NCBI GenBank assembly: GCA_015680685.1 | Contig: MNCI01003588.1 | Coordinates: 496,159-560,158, forward strand | Reading direction: 5' to 3' | Source: Gnetum montanum | Taxonomy: Eukaryota; Streptophyta; Gnetopsida; Gnetales; Gnetaceae | DNA length: 64,000 bases | Shown: piece by piece, positions 24,229-34,799 of the stretch | Position numbering within the stretch: the stretch's first letter is position 1 | Layout of the letters: the number at the start of each line of letters is the position of its first letter | Notes under the pieces: generated by a model | Told to the model about the DNA's origin: nothing | Databases searched by the model: none | What the model saw: the letters and a program-made list of their open reading frames with translations, nothing else | Made by a program: the position numbers and the translations under genes

Positions 24229-25110
24229 TCATGTCTTGATTGCCTTCACATGTAAGCACATCTTGTTGCTTGAATAAATGCATGACTCAAATCCCATTGG
24301 CTTCCTTAGGTTTTTCACCCCCTGTAAGGAATTGGTAACATGGATTGTAGAACTAGAATCAATCCTCCATGTGTCATGGCCAACATCAGCCATATTAGAT
24401 TCAAAACAAACAAGTGAGAGTTGAGTACCTTTCTTTTCAAGCCACTTCTGATATTTAGAACAATTCTTCTTTATGTGCCCTTTCTTTTTGTAGAAGAAAC
24501 ATCTGGATTCTTTCTTAATATCAACTTGTGCAGGCAATTTGACCTTCCGCTTGCCTTTGGCTTGTCCTTTATTCTTTTCTTGTGTAGCTAGATGCACACT
24601 TTCTTTTGCTTCCATAGCAAGTCTCCCCTCTTCTTGCAAACACATGGTCATTAGTTCATTGATTGACCATTTGTCCTTATGTGTATTATAAGAAATCTTA
24701 AAGGGTCTGTACTACAGTGGGAGCGTGTTTAAGATGTAGTGCATAAGGAAAAATTATGACATCTCAACCTTAAGTTTTTTGAGTTGAGTTGCTATGTCCC
24801 TCGTTTGCATGATGTGCTCACGCACACCACGAATTTCAATGAGCTTCATAGATGAGAGCTTCATTATCAAGGTGTTGACCAATGCCTTGTCTGATAACTC
24901 AAATTGTTCATCAATGACCTTTAACAAAGTGTACACATTGTCATACTGTTCCAATGAACCACACATACTAGCCGAGATCTTAATTTTTATGAACATAACA
25001 TCGAGGCCATTAAATCGCTCCAATTTTTCATAATTACCAATATCATCTGGATGGTTGATTGCTGTAATAGTAGGTGATTTATCCTTACGGATAGCATAAT
25101 CAATGTCCAT
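24229..25110 (-). pseudogene. Copia gag and protease start
   Basis: At 25110-24754 is the capsid-like part (KLERFNGLDVMF..., then YTLLKVIDEQFELSDKALVN). At 24651-24229 is a zinc knuckle, CFFYKKKGHIKKNCSKY, where the usual second Cys of CX2CX4HX4C is replaced by Lys. The protease entry follows (DTWRIDSSSTIHVTN), with Ser where the catalytic Asp is expected, so the protease is also inactive. The two parts are separated by stops. Confidence 0.8.
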
Positions 25111-25479
25111 CCAGCCTAAATAAAGAAGAGTTCTCTCCTTTCACACCTTATATTTATCACCCTTTAGTTCAGGAATGTCACATTTAAAATCAAAGTAGCT
25201 TATAGGTTGTATAACTACATAATCAAACATGCTTATGTCACTAAATTTGAGGTTAAAATACCATAATACATGTTTACCAATGTAAATCATGAAAAATATG
25301 AATCAAATGACATAAAATTGCCTATGGTCTAAATTTTAATTCAAACAGATTCATATATCCTTACGATCAAACTATTAAATTATATTCCTTTTCTTAANGT
25401 ACAATAAAAAATCCTATGAAATAAATTTTATCATACTACATATGATTAATCACAATTTTTAATGTTGTGTACCATATGT
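25111..25479 (-). other. Copia leader region, with one undetermined base
   Basis: AT-rich 5' leader between the tandem array and gag. Position 25398 is n. No primer binding site is visible next to the LTR, because the tandem array lies between. Confidence 0.5.
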
Positions 25480-27831
25480 GATCTTTGTTGCTGTTGAAGA
25501 TCTTTGTTCGTTGCTGTTTCCAGCCGAACATCTGCGTTCATGACATTCTCTGGTGTTGGAACCCTCATGTCCACCATTCAAACATGAGGGTTCTCCTTTT
25601 CCTTACACCCTTCGGCTCTTCCTTATAGATCCGTTTTGTTGAATGTTTCATGTTCGCTTGTGAAATACTGTTTGTAATAGTTTTGTTAGTACATCGTCCC
25701 ACCCCCATTTCACCTTTGACGAATGGGGCTCGCTTAAATTTTATGAGCAGGAGTTTAAATTTTTTTTAAGCTGGGACACTATTTATACATGTACTAGCAT
25801 GCTCATTTTCTTGCCTTTGCAGCTTCAGCTGCCTAGCCGCATTGCCTAAACACACTGATAAGGGGTGCAAGTCCCCGAAAACGTTTTGTGTCACAACAGA
25901 CGTTGTGCAATGCTTTGAGCTTTCTATTACTTTCTGTCTAACAGTGTTTCTGTTTTACAGTTTCTGCAGTATTTCTCTCAGTCCCCCGTTCTTTTCCTTG
26001 ACGCACGAGATCCAACTTAAAATTTTTAAGTCCCTTAAAAATTTTAAAAACGCTGAAATGTTTTCTCTCTATCTCGTTGCCTTGGAATTGCAGAGCCTTG
26101 CTTGACAGCGTTTTTCGCTATCCTTTGGATTCTAACCATTTTCAGACCTTTCTGTTTTTGGTTAGGTTTTAATCCTTGTGCAGGTTCTTCACGGGTTCTA
26201 ATCGCGTTGCAGGATTATGCGGACTAAGGCATGTTTCTTCTTGATCCGTGTCTTGTCAACCGCCCTGCTGACGTTGGTCTTCTTGGTTGTGGTCTCTTCT
26301 GAAGATGTTTTCTTCAGTTTCATCGCAACATCTGGCTGTTTCTTCTCCAGTGACGTTGCAGATCCTTTCTCTGTTGCTGTTGAAGATCTTTGTTCGTTGC
26401 TGTTTCCAGCCGAACATCTGCGTTCATGACATTCTCTAATGTTGGACCCCTCATGTCCACCATTCAAACATGAGGGTTCTCCTTTTCATTACACCCTTCG
26501 GCTCTGCCTTGTAGATCCGTTTTCTTGAATGTTTCATGTTCGCCTGTGAAATACTTGTTTGTAATAGTTTTTTCAGTACATCGTCCCACCCCCATTTCGC
26601 CTTTGATGAATGGAGCCCGCTTAAATTTTATGAGCGGGAGTTTAAATTTTTTTTAAGTTGGGACACTATTTATACATGTACTGGCATGCTCATTTCCTTG
26701 CCTTTGCAACTTCGGCTGCCTGGCTGCATTGCCTAAACACACTGATAAGGGGTGCAAGTCCCCGAAAACGTTTTGTGTCACAACAGACGTTGTGCAATGC
26801 TTTGAGCTTTCTATTACTTTCTGTCTAACAGTGTTTCTATTTTACAGTTTCTGCAATATTTCTCTCAGCCCCCGGTTCTTTTCCTTGACGCACGAGATCC
26901 AACTTAAAATTTTTAAGTCCCTTAAAAATTTTAAAAACGCTGAAATGTTTTCTCTCTATCTTGTTGCCTTGGAATTGCAGAGCCTTGCTTGACAACGTCT
27001 TTCGTTGTCCTTTAGATTCTAACCATTTTCAGACCTTTCTATTTTTGGTTAGGTTTTAATCCTTGTGCAGGTTCTTCACGGGTTCTGATCACGTTGCAGG
27101 ATTATGCGGACTAAGGCATGTTTCTTCTTAATTCGTGTCTTGTCAACCGCCCTGCTGACGTTGGTCTTCTTGGTTGTGGTCTCTTCTGAAGATGTTCTCT
27201 TCAGTTTCATCGCAACCTCTGGCTGTTTCTTCTCCAGCGACGTTGCAGATCCTTTCTCCGTTGCTGTTGAAGATCTTTGTTCGTTGCTGTTTCCAGCCGA
27301 ACATCTACGTTCATGACATTCTCTGGTATTGGACCCCTCATGTCCACCATTCAAACATGAGGGTTCTCCTTTTCCTTACACCCTTCGGCTTTGCCTTGTA
27401 GATCTGTTTTGTTGAATGTTTCATGTTCTCCTGTGAAATACTGTTTGTAATAGTTTTGTCAGTACATCGTCTCACCCCCATTTCGCCTTTGACGAATGGG
27501 GCCCGCTTAAATTTTATGAGCAGGAGTTTAAATTTTTTTTAAGCTGGGACACTATTTATACATGTACTGGCATGCTCATTTCCTTGCCTTTGCAGCTTCG
27601 GCTGCCTGGCCGCATTGCCTAAACACACTGATGAGGGGTGCAAGTCCCCGAAAACGTTTTGTGTCACAACAAACGTTGTGCAATGCTTTGAGCTTTCTAT
27701 TACTTTCTGTCTAACAGTGTTTCTGTTTTACAATTTCTGCAGTATTTCTCTCAGCCCCCCGTTCTTTTCCTTGACGCACGAGATCCAACTTAAAATTTTT
27801 AAGTCCCTTAAAAATTTTAGAAAAGCTGAAA
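25480..27831. repeat. Tandem array, ~887 bp x 2.65, inside the copia element
   Basis: The block 'gttgctgttgaagatctttg' begins at 25487, 26373 and 27260, giving periods of 886 and 887 bases. The third unit stops at 27831, where the 5' LTR begins. Copies are highly alike. Each unit has an inverted repeat CCTCATG...CATGAGG (e.g. 27338-27362), another CCCCATT...AATGGGG (e.g. 27477-27501), a hairpin-like GGGGTGCAAGTCCCC (e.g. 27636-27650) and a TATA-like CACTATTTATACATG. Complete units can encode a Lys/Arg/Thr-rich ORF on the - strand (26467-26198 and 27354-27076) and a hydrophobic, signal-peptide-like ORF on the + strand (26217-26429 and 27104-27316). The TATA-like box and hairpins suggest LTR-derived DNA of another element, but I do not recognise it. 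Confidence 0.9.
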
Positions 27832-28166
27832 TGAAACTAATCTCTAGCCATTGATGCCTTAGATTAAATTTGGGGTTTGATTCTTCTTTCACACAGGCGC
27901 TTTGCAACAATGGTATATGCAATCTTCAAGCATCTATGAAAGGGTTTGGAACTACAATCCTGCTATGATTTGTGATGCTTTTTTTGGCCCATCAAGAACA
28001 AATTTATAGGCCACCTTGATGCATTAACAACTCATAAAAACACATTAATGATCATGGTGGCCACTTTAATGCATTAACTAACCCATAAAACGTGTTAGTG
28101 GGCATGGTGGTCACTTTCATGGATTAACTAACCCATAAAATGCATTAGCGGGTAACGCATGCTACA
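27832..28166 (-). repeat. Copia 5' LTR
   Basis: In + orientation this runs TGAAACTAATCTC to CATGCTACA, that is TG...CA ends, 335 bases, about 70 shorter than the 3' LTR through one internal gap. On the - strand the element's LTR starts TGTAGCATGCG. The usual tRNA primer site does not follow it; the tandem array does. Confidence 0.75.
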
Positions 28167-28680
28167 GTGCTGCTATCCCAAAATAGTTCAGGGGCTGCTG
28201 TTCTTGGCCAAGCTTTACAATGCAGTTCTGTAGCTTTTTCTGAAACAAAGGCTAAAGCTTCCCTGTATTAGCAGATTGCTTGAGGCACCCCTCAAAATGC
28301 TGGAGTTGACCCTAACAGTGCTGAAGCATTTCTCCCACAACCGCCATGTACTGGCTCAACGTCTCACTTACGTCGTCAAGGGCGATCTGGCTGGCCTCAC
28401 CATTGTGGCCGCCAAAATCGGTTTCGATATCGCTGGAAAACTGCCCCACATCTTTGGTTTGGGTAGCGGACATGGAGATGGAGATGGAATTGGAGTTGGA
28501 GTTGCAGATGATAATGTTGTAGTCAAAGCAAAGCAACATCATCTGCCTTGTCTCCTTCTCTGGGTAGCGTCAGCAGAGATGGAGATGCTCTACTCAAAGC
28601 AACAATTGAGGCTCCTTCTTTAAACTACCAACAGATTGACTACGCTATGAAAGATGATCTGGCTTATTCCACCAATTAGC
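28167..28680 (+). other. Coding-like segment of unknown origin, possibly displaced exon
   Basis: This stretch is GC-richer than its surroundings and has long open stretches in two overlapping frames. One, from 28183, reads SQNSSGAAVLGQALQCSSVA, then FSETKAKASLY, a stop, QIA, a stop, and GTPQNAGVDPNSAEAFLPQP. The other, from 28276, reads on to 28623 and includes VKGDLAGLTIVAAKIGFDIAG. It begins exactly where the copia 5' LTR ends, so it could be the continuation of the interrupted + strand REF/SRPP locus, but it does not show the family's usual C-terminus. A shift between the two frames near 28350 would suggest a pseudogene. I do not recognise the product. Confidence 0.3.
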
Positions 28681-29189
28681 TACTCTGCTCTTTTTCTCAT
28701 TCTTGGGGTTTGTGTTTGCTATCATCTTCTTGTTGTTATTTAATTACTTTCAGTGTTTTTGGGTTTGTGTTTATATATGCAATGCATGGAATATAGTGTT
28801 ATAGTGCGTGAAACTGGCAGCTCCAACTTTGAAATGCGCAGCAATTCATTTCCTCTTCTATCACTATTTCTATTAGATATAGATATATGCAGACTTTTGT
28901 TTTGATAGCATTTTGTTCATGTTCCTTTTACGTATTTATATTTCATTTTCTCGCACGACTTGCCACGGACGTACTGGTACTGTGGTACATAGCATTTCTG
29001 GTCACGCTGACCTTTTCTCAATCAGAGGAGAGCATTCCATTGCAAGAAAAAATCTTTTAATTTGGGTATTCAAATCTACAGAATGCTGTTATCATAATTT
29101 CAACAATTTTAAGACTTCATTGCTGAAATTGATTGAAATTGAAACTTTTTACATACCGTCAATCAAAACTTTTTATTACCGTGATTGAG
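28681..29189. other. Intergenic, no feature seen
   Basis: Possibly 3' flank of the coding-like segment, with AT-rich sequence and no supported gene. Confidence 0.4.
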
Positions 29190-29345
29190 ATTGGACCAGT
29201 TTCACTGGCTGCATTTATCGAACTAGTTTCAGAATTCCTTTACAAAATTTTTGTTAATTTATAATTTACTTTTACCCAGTAAAATAGAACACGTAACCCC
29301 TCGTTAATTGAAAAAGTCAAAGCAACGTTGACGATATCCAAAATT
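29190..29345 (-). repeat. SINE-like element S2
   Basis: Reverse complement shows 'ggggttacgtgttctatttt' (box B region) followed by 'aaattataaatt' and 'ctagttcgataaatgcag', the family body also seen in S1. The head is diverged. Confidence 0.4.
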
Positions 29346-29874
29346 CAGCAAATCTCCCGACCACCACTGCTTTTCAACCTAATTGGTTGGTTAAACGTAA
29401 TTTTTTAAATGATGTATTGATTGTATTCAAAACATAATGTTTGCATTACTTAATAAAATAGCATATACACCATTTTAATGCTATGAATTTGTAAACATGT
29501 AAGCTCTTCCCCTGATAAAACATCCGAACTTCTAAATGTGAAAAGCCTAGCGAAATGAAATTAAAGATCAAGGACGGGTTAACTATAAAACAAATTAAAG
29601 GAAGCCACGTTAATTGTAATGCCAAAGAAAACAAAGAGTTCAATGTATGGAAACTCACCCTTCATATTTATTATAGTTAGGAATCATATTTATGCAAGTC
29701 CTAAAATCCATGTCTTAACATATAGAAGGTAACGTTATTAAATTACTTGTACTTGTTTACCTAATGGTTTTTTTGTTAGCATATCTTGCAGCAAAATATG
29801 AAATGAGATGAAAATAAAGAGCAATGGAACCATAGGCAAAATATTGCAAGGAATCTAGCCTTTCATTCAAGGAC

Positions 29875-30190
29875 AAAACACATAGGAGTACAATTTCACT
29901 TTGTGTTCATAATGTAGTAGAAGATGGAAGTGTGGGTATGCAGAAGATACACACCAAGGATAATCTTGCAGATGTTTTGACCAAGCCGATTAACATGGAC
30001 AAGTTTGACTAAAGTAGATCCTCATATGGCCTAACAAAAGCATAAACAACATAGAATGGCAAGGTGGAAAGGATGGTGTGGAAATATGATTGATCCTCAA
30101 TCAAAATCTCCAAGTGGAAGATTGTTGGCCAATATTTTTGAGAGTACAAGAATTAATCCTAAGAATAATGTATTCAAAATTTTATGAAAC
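29875..30190 (+). mobile_element. Ty1/copia 3' fragment with start of its LTR
   Basis: The + strand encodes the end of copia RNase H in broken frames: RNLAFHSRTKHIGVQFHFV, then a segment resembling 'KIHTKDNLADVLTKP' at 29945-29990. A typical copia polypurine tract, CCAAGTGGAAGATTG, follows at about 30109-30123, and an LTR starts TGTTGGCC at 30122. The right end of the LTR was not found. This is a different copia from the one at 20473-28166. Confidence 0.65.
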
Positions 30191-30194
30191 AGAT

Positions 30195-30350
30195 TTTTTT
30201 TATGTACACAAAGACCTTTTTGGATCTATTGGATAGAGCAATTTCAAAATTTCTTTTAACCTATAACTCAACATTGTGCATTGAAATTGAACCTCTAACA
30301 TGGGGTTTCTATGCCAAAACTCTTATCACTAAGTTAAGTTTGTAAATAGA
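30195..30350 (-). repeat. SINE-like element S3
   Basis: Reverse complement has a box-A-like AACTTAGTGATAAGAG, a box-B-like GAGGTTCAATTTC and the body GTTGAGTTATAGGTTAAAAG followed by 'gaaattttgaaattgc'. It is probably inserted in the LTR of the copia fragment. Confidence 0.5.
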
Positions 30351-30659
30351 AAATTAGATACAAGCTTCACAAGTAGTGGTGTTTTACAAAATTTGATAAA
30401 AGTTTATGACAAAATAACAAAACAAGACAAAATTAATGAGGCTTGATGTAGCTTAAGTGGTGCACAGTGGTGGAAACTCCTTTATTGATTGATTTTCCTT
30501 GTCATCAAGCTTTTGAAATTTATATTTGTTAAGAAATGCCTAAAGTCTTTCTTCCTCCATTCTAGAGCCATGCATCATCCATGTTGATTGGGAGATATGT
30601 CATGGAGTTAGTACATTCCATGGACATGATAGCTGTGGAAACATCTAATTGGCCTTGAT

Positions 30660-32560
30660 GTATAATGCCGCAAACTGTATCCTTTCTTCTTCAAATACTC
30701 TAGCCATTTTGTGTAACTCTTGATAATCTAACATTTTTTTGGCCAAGTTGGTTGCAACATCCTTTTGATCTTGGTAGCTCGCCTTGACCACTTATAATTA
30801 AGAGTTTTCCACATGTAGCTTTTGTAAGACATCCTTCCAGTCTACAAACGTTTTTTCATGTAATGTGTACATAGCCGCCACTTGCTGTTCAAGTTTATTC
30901 TTGGGCCTACTTGCTCTTAAGATGGCCAAGTTAGCATAACAATGGTTAGGTAACCCCATGTACTTCATCAAATCTTCTATTTGCATGTCTTTATTTTTAA
31001 TCTCCACTTGGTGGACATGGGCCATGCTATCCAAGATAGGCTACTAGTCTAGATTTTGCACGAATATAAATTTAATTTAGGCTTTATCCATTTGGATTTC
31101 TTTTTCATATACTTACTTATACATGTCCATTTGATTGCAGAAGTGTTCCTTGAGCCTTTCATGTCTTTTTGCTTCATTCTTCCACATGCTTATTTTAATA
31201 GATGATTTCTATCTTATTGCACATACCTCCTTAATTGAGAGGGTTTTGTTCTCTTGTGCTAGGTGGCTAGGTGGCTCACATCCTGGTTAACACTCATTAG
31301 TTGTTCTCTTAACTAATGGATACTTTCTTCAAGGATGTTCTTCTATTTCTCCATGTTGGTTAATTGAGTATTATCTGCAGTCAACTATTTGTTTTCCTTT
31401 GGTAATGTGATGAGTGCCTCAACATGTGCATATGTTTGTGCTTCTACTATTGAGGCACTCTACACTGTCTTTTCTTTCTCATTCTTCATTTGCTTGTTAT
31501 ACTTCATGAAGTAATTGATTTGTTCCATTCTAAACTACTCCAGCTATTTAGGTGTAATATATTGAGTAGGATCTTTTCATTTAGCTCTCAGTGTTGCAAG
31601 ATCTTCCTATAATCTATGAACTTCATTATCCACATGATTTTTCCTTATTTCTACCATGACTAGCTTACCCTTGGTGGCTATTAATTTTGACTATACTATA
31701 ATGACATTGGGTGGAATATGAAAAATATTTTTCATGACCTGTCCTATCTACAATAGTTGGTCCAGCACATCCTCATGATCTATTAGAGTCATCGAGGTAC
31801 AACCTAGCATTTGAGCATCTTTGGCTCTAGAAAGATTTGTTGTTGGTCCAATAGGAATATTAAATGATTTCTTGATATGATCCATGATCACTTATGTGGC
31901 TCCTATTGCATCGTGGTGCTACATAACCACAAATGTTGCTACTTTTCTAGTTTCTAGCACCACTTGAAATGATGCAGTATTCTCAAAAATCTATTGTAAC
32001 CATTATTTCCCTCCTTCTAACTATAGTGAAATTTGTCCACTTGTAGGATTAGTGGAAACTATGGGTTGAATGACATTATTTATGACTTTATAAAGTTTTG
32101 CCTCCTTACATGTCCCCCTATTGATCGTCTCTACAATTTGCTATAGATGACTCATTGACAACCTATAATCCTATGGTAGAGATGGTGGAGCTTACTGTTG
32201 CTAGTCACTAGGTCTTGCTTGCTATTGTTGCTTAGTAGTTTGAGTGGTTTCCCTAGTGCTTATTTGTTTCTCCACTTGATCCTTCTTTGAAAGCACTGAC
32301 TTGAGCATTTTAGCATAGGAGGCATCCCGTGCCTCACTAAGAACATCATTTGTGTACCCTTGAATACCAACTCATTTGCACAGCTTCTTGATAAGAAAAG
32401 GAAATGTAAGTGTTAACTTCCTTGCCTTTTTCTACTTAAACTGCCTTTGAATTTCCATGAAGTAGAGGTATGTGATATTTACATTAAGTTTTTTCATTAA
32501 GATCACACTTCCTCTAGCCACATATATTGAAACTCTATTTAATCTTTTTGTGGGGAATAG
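30660..32560 (-). pseudogene. Coiled-coil ORF3 of the Athila-like element
   Basis: The best-kept copy of the family's third ORF. The longest open part (31034-30798) starts MDSMAHVHQVEIKNKDMQIE and includes EQQVAAMYTLHEKTFVDWKD. It is rich in Lys, Glu, Gln and Leu, consistent with a coiled coil. Upstream fragments in the same orientation (31000-32300) show similar composition with many stops, several where the other copies read Gln. The whole ORF would be roughly 500-600 residues. The predicted donor GGGTAAGTAC (32736-32746) lies upstream, so a spliced RNA is likely for live copies. No enzyme motif is visible and the role is unknown. Confidence 0.55.
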
Positions 32561-34799
32561 GTGGTATGTGCTAATTTTGAAATACATTTTCTCTTCTAGA
32601 GTTAGCTCACTATAATCTCTTCTAGAGTTCCCAATTTTGCTCTTGTTTATGACGTAAATAGTTAGTATAGTACCTTAGGAGTCTTATTGAATCTTTATTA
32701 TGATTGATTAACTTTAAAATTTTTGTTTTCCCTTTGTACTTACCCTTATAATACCTTCTAGGTGTTAGAAAATTTTTGACTAAAATTTCAACAATATCAA
32801 GCTAAGCACCCCCCTCCCCCAACGACTAAGTTGAGAGCTTTGGGATCAATGAGATTCAAGAATTTCTAAAATCAAAGCTATGATGGTGAATTTATGACCT
32901 ATAGAAGCTAGCATGTTAGAGATCTGGAAGAAAAAATGGCAAAAACTTGGCTCTTTGCAAATGAAGAATGTGAAAAATTTCACTAACTCCTCACACTATA
33001 TATATTATTTCATATGTGTATTATCGTAGATCATATATCATACATATGATATTAGAGGCAATTTGATATTGTAGCTATGATATCATCTTGTAAATTTTCA
33101 AAATTTTCTTGTAATTTTGGGAAAAATGTGAGTTAAACCAAATTTTTGGAAGATATGTAGCATGTCTAGAGGGTCTTGGAATTGGTATGATTCTCCAATT
33201 GTGAAAAATAAGCATTGAAAGTCTATGATAAAGGAATCTTCTATGAAAGTTTAGTAAGTGTGTATAAGATGGATGAGAAAGGAAATGAATTCTTAAAACA
33301 TAAAGGAGTTATTGGATGTTAAGGGAATTATTTATTGATGTTTGTTAGCTCTAAAAGGCTTAAGATAATATGGAATTTCTTGCCAGGTATGAAATACAAT
33401 AGCTATACAAGTGGATCCTCCCCAAAGTAGGCTCCAGCCTTTAGTGCCCTTTTATAACCATGCCTCAAAGTGTTCATGGCCACCCAAGGAGTTGAATGTA
33501 ATGCATATCTATCTAGTAAAACACACATGTTAGTAGTACTAGGCTGGGAAAATTTATGCTATATTGTACAGAACCATAAGTTATGATTAATTATATAGTG
33601 AGGTGGAATGGGTTTTAGAAAGGATTGTTGAAATTGGGACATGAGGTGTCTTACCATAGGCATAATGAGTTCTCTTATTTTCTTAATGATTAAAGTAATC
33701 ATTAGCCTTTCTTTCTAAGCTCCAAACCAAGTCTAGATCATTGTCCAGTGACATCGCATTATTTCACCTCCCATATTCACAACCATGAGACTATCACAGT
33801 TACAAGAAGTATCATAACTTGGTGTTTTATCGAAGAGAGGAGTTTATTATTGTACTTTTTTTTTTCATTTTTAAAAATTTCTGAGAAGTTGCCTACCTTC
33901 AGGCATGGGTAACATGTCTTTCCAGTGGAATTCCCAAAAATTTATTTTGTGCATGAGTTTTATTTTTATTTGTGTCAACCTTACCAGAGGACTACCTTTA
34001 GGCATGGGTAACATGTCTTTCTAGTGATGTGACAAGGTAGCACTTATTCTACTCTTACTCTCATTTTTGTTAGATCTATAAAGATATTGTTACAACCTTA
34101 GCAACATGATTGAACATATAGTAGTGGTCTAAGAGGTTCCACAAATTTCCTTGATGTCACACCTCTCACATTCGCACTTGATTCTTCACTTTTCTGTCTA
34201 GGCATAATGATCAAAAATTTATTTGTAGTTTTATGACAAGAAAAAAATATCATTATGGCCATGGTAAAAACCTCTTATTATTAGAATGGATAGATGGATG
34301 GATATTGTGGTCTCACTATAGAAACAATTAGTTCCATATGAGTTGATAACATAGAGAAATCTTCACCTTATTTGAGACTACATCTTGGCTTATTCTAGGT
34401 GTGTGTTATTAACGATTGAATGAAATTATGTACAAGTAAAATTGAAACAATGTATGAAAAAAGGTAAAATATATTAAGAATGAAAAGATGAAAAGAATGA
34501 AAAATTAGTAAAGAATGGACAAATGTTAAAGAATTAAGAAATTGAAAAGTATAAAAATAACAAAAAATGTATTAAGAAAGTTGAAAAAGTGAAACGAAAG
34601 TGAAAAATTCAATAAGGTTCCTATGTGTCTAGATGGAAAACCCCATGACTATTACTAGAATTGGTTAATCGAAAGAAAGAATGGATAGAAGGATATTGGG
34701 AAAATTGAGTAGATTCTTTGAGATATTCATAATAGAATTTGACTTGTTGGATGTTAGCAAGAATGAGCTTTTGTGGATAGGATGGATGGTAGATATGTA

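Larger units (their letters stand above)
20473..28166 (-). mobile_element. Ty1/copia LTR retrotransposon, decayed
   Basis: Read on the - strand: 5' LTR (28166-27832), an unexpected tandem array (27831-25480), leader (25480-25111), gag (25110-24229), then protease, integrase, reverse transcriptase and RNase H down to 21166, a polypurine tract (GACCAAGTGAGAG, about 20880-20892) and the 3' LTR (20876-20473). Domain order with integrase before reverse transcriptase is diagnostic of copia. Stops and frameshifts run throughout. The 5-base flanks (gaaaa and gtgct) do not match, so the insertion has been rearranged or is old. It lies just 3' of the REF/SRPP pseudogene. Confidence 0.85.

Noticed and set aside
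25842-27854. Three similar + ORFs starting MPKHTD
   Set aside because: Present because the tandem unit is repeated; low-complexity end and no codon-like signal, so not listed as genes.
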